The notes beneath the pieces are model-generated. The model made no database searches, was not told where the DNA came from, and saw only the letters and a program-made list of their open reading frames with translations. Shown here piece after piece: positions 1 to 5,200 of a DNA stretch of 5,200 bases. The translations under genes were made by a program, and so were the position numbers. The stretch is from Verrucomicrobia bacterium UBA3214 (GTDB taxonomy: Bacteria > Verrucomicrobiota > Kiritimatiellia > RFP12 > UBA1067), in assembly GCA_002363575.1 (NCBI GenBank), contig DEWI01000130.1, positions 1 to 5,200 of the forward strand, written 5' to 3'. How positions within the stretch are numbered: the first letter of the stretch is position 1; each line of letters opens with the position of its first letter.

Positions 1-44
1 CCCGAAAAATAGCGTCTCGCGTCGCGCGCCGTCCGGGATTCGCG

Positions 45-70
45 CTGGACATTGCTCTTGCAATGCCCGG
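45..70 (+). other. Imperfect hairpin in the upstream region
   Basis: CATTGC (50-55) and GCAATG (60-65) are perfect inverted arms around a TCTT loop. Below an A-C mismatch (49/66) the stem continues as G48-C67, G47-C68, a T46-G69 wobble and C45-G70. It lies 85 nt before the start codon. It could be a 5' leader structure, or the terminator of a gene beyond the left edge, although no T-run follows directly (TTTT comes only at 80-83). The rest of 1-154 shows no gene and no convincing -35/-10 promoter pair. Confidence 0.4.
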
Positions 71-140
71 AGCGCCCACTTTTGCCGTGCCGGCGCGCTT
101 TGGTCGCAGAAGCATCCATTTTCGAGACACGCAAACCAAA

Positions 141-146
141 AGGAAA
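141..146 (+). promoter_or_regulatory. Shine-Dalgarno-like site AGGAAA
   Basis: AGGAAA lies 8 nt upstream of the ATG at 155, in a locally A-rich stretch (about 131-155) that contrasts with the GC-rich surroundings and would leave the start region unstructured. Spacing and purine content are good for a ribosome binding site. No other ATG, GTG or TTG lies in frame within roughly 100 nt upstream, so this supports the chosen start. Confidence 0.7.
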
Positions 147-154
147 CGACAAAA

Positions 155-247
155 ATGAAAACGCCAATACCCGGACATTACGCCTCGATCCTGGCAGCCG
201 CAGTAGCGCTTTTCGCGTTCGCCGCGGCGCCGATCGCCGCCCGCGCC
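155..247 (+). other. Sec signal peptide (residues 1-31)
   Basis: The N-terminus has a weakly basic start (K2, H8), then a hydrophobic Ala/Leu/Val/Phe-rich core at about residues 10-25, then P26 and an A-R-A motif at 29-31. Cleavage is predicted between A31 and A32 (AxA rule). There is no lipobox cysteine near the cleavage site, so signal peptidase I processing and export across the inner membrane is favoured over lipidation. The mature protein would begin ATDLDGYRF, the first strand of the LamG-like domain. Confidence 0.9.
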
Positions 248-3200
248 GCCACCGACCTCGACGGCTACCGCTTCCGCTACGACTTTTCGAAAGGCGTGAA
301 GCACGCGCTCTGGGGCAAGGAGCAGGTCGCAGAGCCGCTCGACAACTCGAACGACGACGCTACGTGGGTGCCGACGGACGGGCCGGCCGCCGCGACGGCC
401 GCCGTCCATCCGGACAAAGCCGCATACGGCTACGCCGGTATCGCAGAAGGCGTAAGCAAGGGAAACGCGAGAGCGATAAACAACGCCGACTGGACTATCG
501 CGACGCATGTGAGGCCGGGCGTCGTCGAGAACGGCGCACTGTTCAGCATCGGCCAGCTCAGCGGCGGACTCAAGGGACTCGTCATCTGCTCGTCTTCCAC
601 GCCGGGCCAGCTCTACGCGAAGATCGTCATCGGCCATAAAACCGAAACAAGCAGATATGTCGAATCCACGCTGACACTGCCCATGTCCGGCTCCGCGCAC
701 TGTTTTCACTCCGTCGTCATCGTCCACCACGCGAGTTCCGACAACCGCGGCACTCTCGATTTCTATATCGACGGCGCACTTGCCGCGACATACAAAATGA
801 CGACAGCCAACCAGTTCGGAGAATGGATGCTGCAATTCTGCGCCTTGGTGTCGGACACAGCCGAGACGTTCGCCTCGTTTCTGACCGGCAATCTGGAAAC
901 GGCGTTCACCGACTACCGCTTCTACAGCCGGGCGTTCTCCGCAACCGACGCCGCAGCCTACGCCTATCTCTATCCCGCCACCAAAATCCGCCACGCCGCG
1001 TCCATTCGCGCGTTCGGCGAGAATGCCGTCAACACCGGCTACTTAACGACGCCTGCGACGCGCTACTCCACCGACTTCCAGTTCGCCGCGCTCGCGCGGC
1101 AATACCGTATCTTCGGCGCGCGCGGCGACATGGGCTGCAATCTCTACATTTCAGGCAAAGACGAGTTTGCATACGCCATGCGCGATGGCGGCGAAGGCTG
1201 GCTCGGTTTCCTCGCCCCGGAAACAAGTGCGACGCTGGCGGCTGACACTATGCGCCGCACAGCCTCGCTGGATCGCGCCAACGATAAAGCAGATCTGACG
1301 CAAAACGGCGAAATCTTCGGCACGAATGCATTGGGCGGCACGGCGAAAAAAACCGCGAACATACCGACGGCGCTCTTCGCGGAATACCAGAAGACAGATT
1401 TGACGCCCGCGAACTCCTCCAAGTCGCACATCTACTCCTTCGCCATAGACGAGGGCGGAACCCCGGTCCACTTCTTCGCACCGCATTACGACGAGAATCT
1501 CGGCGCGTGCTTCAAGGACATTGTCACCGGCGATCTGAAGGGCGAGGCCAATACAGCCGCGACAACGCCCCTCGCCTACTCGCCCGGCGTCGGTTCGAGC
1601 GAGGACTACAAATACGAGAACTCCACGCTCTACGCGAAACTCTACGTCGAATCCTCCGACACGTCGAAGGGAACGGTCGCAGCCACTTCCGGCGGCTCGC
1701 CAGTCGCCGAAGAAGCGGAGGGCGGGCGTTGGCTTGCGCGCGGCGCCACGCTCACGCTCACGGCGACGCCTGCGGACGGGTACGACTTCCTCGGCTGGTT
1801 CGGCGACAGGGACGCGATTGCGGAAGGCGCGGCGACCGACGCCACAATCACCGTTTCCATCGAACGGGCTTCGCAGCTCGAGGCGCGCTTCGGCATCGCC
1901 GCCGACGAGTGGGCCGAGCGCATCGATCCGGCGCTTCCGGAAGGACTTATCAAGTTCGACGTGGACGGATACGTGCAGGACGGCCTCGTCGCGCACTTCG
2001 ACGGCATCCGCAATGCCGGCGCCGGCCTGCCGCACGACGGCTCCGCCACAACATGGAAGAATCTCGTCGCCGGCGGGCCGGACGCGACGCTTAAGGGCGA
2101 CGGCTCGTGGAGCGCCGACGGCTACGTCTTCGCGGGCGGCTACGCCACGTTCGCCTACGGCTCGACTTTCGGACCGAACAATACCATCCAGCTTGCGACG
2201 GATATCGACCTCAATGCGCAGAATAAGGGGACGGACAAGACGTATCCCACGTTTTTCCAGCATGTAAAAAAGAATCTCGGACCTTACATGTACAACAAAG
2301 ACGGAACGACGACAACGATATACTGCAAGACGGACGACTACGGCTCTTCGTCCAGCTCCGACCGGCCATCGGTTCTATGGAGCGGCAAATACATCACGTC
2401 GCTGCTGGGCGAAGGCACGAACAAGCTGATCGCCGAGAATGCGACCGGCGAAAAAGTGCGCAGTAAGACGGCGGCTTTCCCCGCAGGGACGTACGAATTC
2501 GGCGGTTCGGCGGATACATCCTACACACGCGCCGTGCTCGGCAAGTACCATTCCGTCAGGATGTACAACAAGGCTCTGTCGGAAAAGGAACTCGCGCAGA
2601 ACAGGCTCATCGACGACGCGCGCTTCCGCAGCGGCGTGGAGGTGAATGTCACGGTTGCATCGGTTTCACCGGATGGCGAGGAAGGCACGGAGGCGGACGG
2701 CGAATATGCCGTGAACGGCCGCCACGTCTTCACCGCGCCGAATATCACAAAGGCGGACGGATCGGTATGGACGGCCTCGTACCGTCTCGAGGCGTTCGAC
2801 TCCGCGACGCATACGTGGAAATCCATCGGCACGTTCGAAAGCAACACTTTCGACTACACAAACTGCGCGGCGCGCGCAAAGGTCCGGCTTGTCTGGCGCT
2901 GGAATAAGCTGGCGGGCGGCGTGAGCAGGATCGATGCGGATTCCTACGTTCAGGACGGCCTCGTCGTCAACTACGACGGCATCCGCAACGCCGGCCTCGC
3001 CGCGCCGCACGACGCGACGGCGGCGAAGTGGAAGAACATCGGCTCGCTCGGCGCGGACTACGACGCCACGTTCAAATCGTGGAACAATACGGACCGTACC
3101 GGCCGCTGGATCGGGAACGGCTACCATTTCAACGCGGCCTCGACAAACGAATACGCCGCTATGGACAACCTGTACAGCTTCGGCAAGGATTTCACTCTCC

Positions 3201-5059
3201 AGCTCGTCACGACATTCACACCGCGCAACCAGACGACAGGCGGCGATCCCTACCAGTTCCCGTCCTACTTCAACACAGAGGAAGGCGTCAACGCAAACGG
3301 AATATGGACGAAGAACACTTCTGGATATTCCACTACGCTCATCGGCGCCTTCGACTACTACCGTCCGAGTTCGTGGCGTCTCAACATCGAGGGCTGGGAC
3401 GGCGAATACGCGACGATGATGCTCTCTAGCGCGGGAACGGCATGGTTCTTCCAGGATGCCACGCTCCCCGAAGGCACGGCGATAGACATAACGAAATCGC
3501 CCGACCCGTACCATTACACCTTCAGCGGCGCGCCGAAAGCGAAGGCGAAGACGCCTGTGCGCGGCGTCTATCACGCCGTGCGCATCTACAACCGGACGCT
3601 GACGGCGGACGAAGTCGCCTACAACCGCAAGATCGACGATGTCCGCTTCCGCGGCAAAGTGGCGGACTTCGACGGCGCGGAGCTTCTGCAGGTGCGCTCC
3701 GAAGTCCCGGAAATCGAGCTTGACGAGGCCGGCGCGTATCTTATCTGCAACGCCTCCAAGACATTCACCGCGCCGGCGGGCGCAACCGTCGGCAACCGCA
3801 CGTACGACTTGGCCGGCTACCGCATCGAGACGTTCGACGCCGCGACGAAGCACTGGAACGTCACCGCCAGTTCCACCGGCTCGTCCGTCGAGATCGGCGC
3901 GACGGAGTCCGGCGCGCCGCGCCGCCTCACGTGGCTCTGGACACTCGCGAACGGCCTACGCACCGCCGCCGACTATACCGCCGCCGACTATGTGCAGGAA
4001 GGACTCGTCGCCAACTTCGACGGCATACAGAACGCCGGCGCCGCCCTCCCCCACGACCCCACGACGAAATCGTGGAAGAACCTCGTCCCCGACAGCCCGG
4101 ACGCGACGCTCAAAGCTTGGAACGATGTCGCAACGACCGGCTATTGGGAAGAGAACGGCTATCAGTTCAACCCCGGCTCCGCCCTGCCTAACGAGTATGC
4201 CGCCTTGGACACCGCGCTCGATCTTGGCCAGAACAATGCCATCCAGCTCGTCACGGACATCGACCTCGACAAACAGGTGACTAAAAGCAACGGCAGCGAC
4301 AGCGACTATCGCTTCCCGTCGTATTTCAATACCGAAGCGGCAAACAACGCCGACGGAATGTGGACGGACAACAACTCGTCCCATTCCAAACTTCTCATCG
4401 GTACGTTCGAACACTATCTTAGCGCGAACTTCTCAGGCGGTGCCAACATCAACAGCGGCAACAAAAAACGTCTGAACATAGCGAACTGGGGCGGAAAATA
4501 CGCGACGAAGATGCTCTCCGCCGACGACGGACGCGGTTGGTTCTTCGAGACCGAAACGCGCGGCGACGGCGCGGCCTGCACGGTCGCGACGGATCCCGCC
4601 GCGCAGCAGTACACATGGAGCGGCGGCGGGCCATACACATCCACAGCCAAGAAACCGCCGGTTCGCGGCGTCTATAATGCCGTGCGTTTATATGCCAAGG
4701 TGTTGAGCGACGCCGAGCTGGCCCAAAACCGCAAGGTGGATGAAATCCGCTTCCGTGGCAACTTCGCCAACTACGCCAATCTCGAAATCGTCTATGCCGA
4801 GAACCAGGATGGCGTGGAAGCCGCCGCTTCCGTGCCCGCCGGCCTCTACGAACTGACCGGCAGCGTCACGATCACTGCGCCTGTTGTGAAGGCCGCGGGC
4901 GGAAGCTACGGGCCGTGCCTCAGCGTGCAGACGTGGAACGGCGAAGACTGGAGCGCGCCGCAGAAACTCCCAGGCGAATCCTTCACCGTGGACGGCGACG
5001 TGAAAATGCGCCTCACGTATTCGTGGAAAAAGCGCGGATTCATGGTGATCTTCAACTAG
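155..5059 (+). CDS. Giant secreted LamG/InlB-repeat multidomain protein
   Basis: This is a complete 1634-residue frame from ATG to TAG, preceded by AGGAAA at 8 nt spacing and opening directly with a signal peptide, which fixes the start. Domain order by residue: signal peptide 1-31; LamG-like domain about 34-277; second ConA-like domain about 278-477; linker; InlB-B-type repeat about 495-580; linker; three homologous modules at 602-926, 927-1274 and 1275-1634. Each module is a LamG-like half plus an Ig-like half. No hydrolase or protease catalytic domain, LPXTG, PEP-CTERM-like tail or C-terminal transmembrane helix is visible; the protein ends in a beta-strand-like GFMVIFN. LamG-type folds usually bind glycans or proteins, so a secreted or surface adhesin or binding role is inferred, not shown. 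The style recalls large paralogous families in gut Kiritimatiellota and Lentisphaerota. No gene name is recognised. Confidence is high that this is the real gene and low for its exact function. Confidence 0.95.
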   Translation: MKTPIPGHYASILAAAVALFAFAAAPIAARAATDLDGYRFRYDFSKGVKHALWGKEQVAEPLDNSNDDATWVPTDGPAAATAAVHPDKAAYGYAGIAEGVSKGNARAINNADWTIATHVRPGVVENGALFSIGQLSGGLKGLVICSSSTPGQLYAKIVIGHKTETSRYVESTLTLPMSGSAHCFHSVVIVHHASSDNRGTLDFYIDGALAATYKMTTANQFGEWMLQFCALVSDTAETFASFLTGNLETAFTDYRFYSRAFSATDAAAYAYLYPATKIRHAASIRAFGENAVNTGYLTTPATRYSTDFQFAALARQYRIFGARGDMGCNLYISGKDEFAYAMRDGGEGWLGFLAPETSATLAADTMRRTASLDRANDKADLTQNGEIFGTNALGGTAKKTANIPTALFAEYQKTDLTPANSSKSHIYSFAIDEGGTPVHFFAPHYDENLGACFKDIVTGDLKGEANTAATTPLAYSPGVGSSEDYKYENSTLYAKLYVESSDTSKGTVAATSGGSPVAEEAEGGRWLARGATLTLTATPADGYDFLGWFGDRDAIAEGAATDATITVSIERASQLEARFGIAADEWAERIDPALPEGLIKFDVDGYVQDGLVAHFDGIRNAGAGLPHDGSATTWKNLVAGGPDATLKGDGSWSADGYVFAGGYATFAYGSTFGPNNTIQLATDIDLNAQNKGTDKTYPTFFQHVKKNLGPYMYNKDGTTTTIYCKTDDYGSSSSSDRPSVLWSGKYITSLLGEGTNKLIAENATGEKVRSKTAAFPAGTYEFGGSADTSYTRAVLGKYHSVRMYNKALSEKELAQNRLIDDARFRSGVEVNVTVASVSPDGEEGTEADGEYAVNGRHVFTAPNITKADGSVWTASYRLEAFDSATHTWKSIGTFESNTFDYTNCAARAKVRLVWRWNKLAGGVSRIDADSYVQDGLVVNYDGIRNAGLAAPHDATAAKWKNIGSLGADYDATFKSWNNTDRTGRWIGNGYHFNAASTNEYAAMDNLYSFGKDFTLQLVTTFTPRNQTTGGDPYQFPSYFNTEEGVNANGIWTKNTSGYSTTLIGAFDYYRPSSWRLNIEGWDGEYATMMLSSAGTAWFFQDATLPEGTAIDITKSPDPYHYTFSGAPKAKAKTPVRGVYHAVRIYNRTLTADEVAYNRKIDDVRFRGKVADFDGAELLQVRSEVPEIELDEAGAYLICNASKTFTAPAGATVGNRTYDLAGYRIETFDAATKHWNVTASSTGSSVEIGATESGAPRRLTWLWTLANGLRTAADYTAADYVQEGLVANFDGIQNAGAALPHDPTTKSWKNLVPDSPDATLKAWNDVATTGYWEENGYQFNPGSALPNEYAALDTALDLGQNNAIQLVTDIDLDKQVTKSNGSDSDYRFPSYFNTEAANNADGMWTDNNSSHSKLLIGTFEHYLSANFSGGANINSGNKKRLNIANWGGKYATKMLSADDGRGWFFETETRGDGAACTVATDPAAQQYTWSGGGPYTSTAKKPPVRGVYNAVRLYAKVLSDAELAQNRKVDEIRFRGNFANYANLEIVYAENQDGVEAAASVPAGLYELTGSVTITAPVVKAAGGSYGPCLSVQTWNGEDWSAPQKLPGESFTVDGDVKMRLTYSWKKRGFMVIFN
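254..985 (+). other. LamG-like (ConA-type) domain 1, residues ~34-277
   Basis: The landmarks of a LamG/Laminin_G_3-type jelly-roll appear in order: an opening YRFRYDFS strand; a central DWTIATHVRPG strand followed by GALFSIG; a LDFYIDGALAATY strand, the classic 'xxYIDGxxxxxx' segment; and a closing DYRFYSRAFSATDAAAY segment (D253 onward), the usual 'xxRIYxRALSxxEIxxxY' ending. Such domains commonly bind carbohydrates or proteins. No ligand can be deduced here. The assignment rests on motif order read by eye, not on a profile search. Confidence 0.75.
986..1585 (+). other. Second ConA-like domain, residues ~278-477
   Basis: This segment opens with SIRAFGENAVNTGYLTTPATR followed by a DFQF strand. 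It resembles the 'I.STGTQYIDTGY.P...T..E.DFQ' opening of a ConA-like domain seen in many secreted gut-bacterial and phage-associated proteins. QYRIFGARGDMGCNLYISG and a SSKSHIYSFAIDEGG strand follow, then a VHFFAPHYDENLGACFKDI segment typical of its last strands ('...FVPC....G.GLYD...'). It differs in motif from the first LamG-like domain and from the C-terminal modules. Family placement is by remembered motif pattern. The function is probably ligand binding or structural. Confidence 0.55.
1637..1894 (+). other. InlB B-repeat-like domain, residues ~495-580
   Basis: The segment reads KGTVAATSGG..., then an ARGATLTLTATPADGYDFLGW core, then ITVSIERASQLEARFG. This matches the divergent InlB B-repeat / Listeria-Bacteroides repeat pattern: 'GTV..SG...V..G..VTLTATP..GY.F.GW......S....V.......L.A.F'. 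These are small beta-grasp-like domains of surface and secreted proteins, usually spacers or adhesion modules. There is a single copy here, between the N-terminal ConA-like domains and the C-terminal module array. Confidence 0.8.
1958..2932 (+). repeat. C-terminal module 1 (LamG-like + Ig-like), residues 602-926
   Basis: This is the first of three homologous in-frame modules. It opens YVQDGLVAHFDGI at Y606 and closes its LamG-like half with RMYNKALSEKELAQNRLIDD, ending at FRS (residues 824-826). The Ig-like half (about 827-918) contains a HVFTAPN strand, a YRLEAFDSATHTW strand and an ending LVWRWNK. It is the shortest module. Relative to the other two it lacks part of the segment after DATLK, and its middle is divergent, with a serine run (YGSSSSSDRPS). 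Confidence 0.85.
2933..3976 (+). repeat. C-terminal module 2 (LamG-like + Ig-like), residues 927-1274
   Basis: This module opens YVQDGLVVNYDGIRNAG at Y931. Its middle carries FPSYFNTEEG, a LIGAF strand, RLNIEGWDGEYATMML and an AWFF strand. The LamG-like half closes PVRGVYHAVRIYNRTL and then VRFRG (1163-1167). The Ig-like half (about 1168-1262) has KTFTAPAG, YRIETFDAATKHW and the LTWLW ending at W1260-W1262. The repeat interval from module 1 is 325 residues, measured Tyr to Tyr. Confidence 0.85.
3977..5059 (+). repeat. C-terminal module 3 (LamG-like + Ig-like), residues 1275-1634
   Basis: This module opens YVQEGLVANFDGIQNAG at Y1279, which is 348 residues after the module 2 tyrosine. Its middle has NNAIQLVTDIDLD, FPSYFNTEAA, a LLIGTF strand, RLNIANWGGKYATKML and GWFF. 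The LamG-like half closes PVRGVYNAVRLYAKVL and then IRFRG (1531-1535). The final Ig-like half keeps a SVTITAPV strand, a VQTWNGEDW strand and the ending LTYSWKK. It runs straight to the C-terminus GFMVIFN and the stop codon, with no extra anchor or sorting domain. Module 3 also contains a longer Gly/Asn/Ser-rich loop (SANFSGGANINSGNKK) than module 2. Confidence 0.85.
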
Positions 5060-5070
5060 CCGGAAACACC

Positions 5071-5103
5071 CCGCGCGTCCGCGGTTTCGCGAAGGACGCG
5101 CGG
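5071..5103 (+). terminator. GC-rich stem-loop after the stop codon, possible terminator
   Basis: CCGCGCGTCC (5071-5080) and GGACGCGCGG (5094-5103) are perfect 10-bp inverted arms around a 13-nt loop. The loop itself contains TTCGCGAA, a palindrome (5086-5093), so a short inner pairing is possible. The stem starts 11 nt after the TAG, which is ideal for 3' end formation of this gene. No T-tract follows, so it would be a non-canonical terminator or an mRNA 3' end stabiliser. Strong inverted repeat; the function is inferred. Confidence 0.5.
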
Positions 5104-5104
5104 C

Positions 5105-5200
5105 GGTGCAGCGCAAAGCCCCGAAGGGGCGACACAATTATAGCCGGGGGTGTAGCGCAAAGCCCCGAAGGGGCGACACATTTATAGCCGGGGGTGGAGC
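5105..5200. repeat. 44-bp direct tandem repeat array (runs off right edge)
   Basis: Two full 44-bp units (5105-5148 and 5149-5192) are adjacent with no spacer, followed by the first 8 bases of a third (5193-5200). The two units differ at only two positions (C5109/T5153 and A5137/T5181). Each contains the core AAAGCCCCGAAGGGGCGACA with a perfect 5-bp stem GCCCC-GAA-GGGGC (5118-5130 and 5162-5174), followed by an AT-rich TTATAG and then GCCGGGGG. Read on the minus strand, the hairpin is followed by TTT. There are no unique spacers, so it is not CRISPR. It looks like a dispersed intergenic palindromic repeat family; similar motifs are recalled, without verification, from other GC-rich Verrucomicrobiota and Bacteroidota genomes. 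Confidence 0.85.

Noticed and set aside
1..154. Sigma-70-type promoter or tail of an upstream gene
   Set aside because: No pair of -35/-10 boxes with proper spacing stands out, and no upstream coding frame has recognisable protein content in this short stretch.
52..639. Open frame of 195 codons starting before the main gene
   Set aside because: It overlaps the signal peptide and first domain in another frame, its product is extremely Arg-rich, and it has no convincing ribosome binding site. The main frame has clear domains.
1151..2263. Long antisense open frame of 370 codons
   Set aside because: It lies wholly inside the main gene, its product is Arg/Val/Gly-rich without recognisable motifs, and long antisense frames are expected opposite a gene with strongly GC-biased third positions.
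2666..3853. Long antisense open frame of 395 codons
   Set aside because: Same reasons: it is entirely antisense to modules 1-2, has an arginine-rich low-information product, and shows no domain or signal.
4915..5187. Small frame of 90 codons across the stop and the repeats
   Set aside because: It is the frame-shifted shadow of the gene end plus translated 44-bp repeats. The PRRGDT/SPEGAT-type string arises from the repeat DNA, not from a protein.
5105..5200. Possible CRISPR array
   Set aside because: The units are contiguous 44-bp copies with no unique spacers, and no cas gene is present in the window.

Overview
The window holds one very large gene on the + strand (155-5059, 1634 codons) with short non-coding flanks. 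The DNA is GC-rich with strongly GC-biased third codon positions, which explains the many long shadow frames on both strands. The product is a secreted, multi-domain protein built from concanavalin A-like (LamG-type) beta-sandwich domains. An InlB-B-type repeat domain follows these, and then three long homologous modules. From remembered sequence style (openings like YVQDGLVxxFDGIxNAG, closings like RxYNxxLSxxELAxNR, then an Ig-like part ending in an LTWxW-type strand), this resembles the large LamG protein families of uncultured Kiritimatiellota, Lentisphaerota and other Verrucomicrobiota from animal guts. That placement is an inference; no marker gene is present to confirm it.

Layout: 1-154 is an upstream non-coding region with an imperfect hairpin (45-70) and a Shine-Dalgarno-like AGGAAA (141-146) 8 nt before the ATG. 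155-247 encodes a Sec signal peptide. 254-985 encodes a first LamG-like domain, and 986-1585 a second ConA-like domain of the 'NTGY...TRY..DFQF' type. 1637-1894 encodes an InlB-B-type repeat. 1958-2932, 2933-3976 and 3977-5056 encode three tandem modules of 325, 348 and 360 residues. Each module is a LamG-like half followed by a small Ig-like half. 5071-5103 is a perfect 10-bp GC-rich inverted repeat just after the stop. 5105-5200 is the start of a 44-bp direct tandem repeat array with an internal GCCCC-GAA-GGGGC hairpin, and it runs off the right edge.

Function: no catalytic domain, known C-terminal sorting signal or transmembrane anchor is visible. A secreted or surface-exposed binding or adhesion role (glycan or protein ligand) fits the fold types, but it is inferred. 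No second gene is visible, so no operon or multi-gene system can be claimed. The most notable points are the mosaic relationships among the three modules and the hairpin plus tandem-repeat structure behind the gene.
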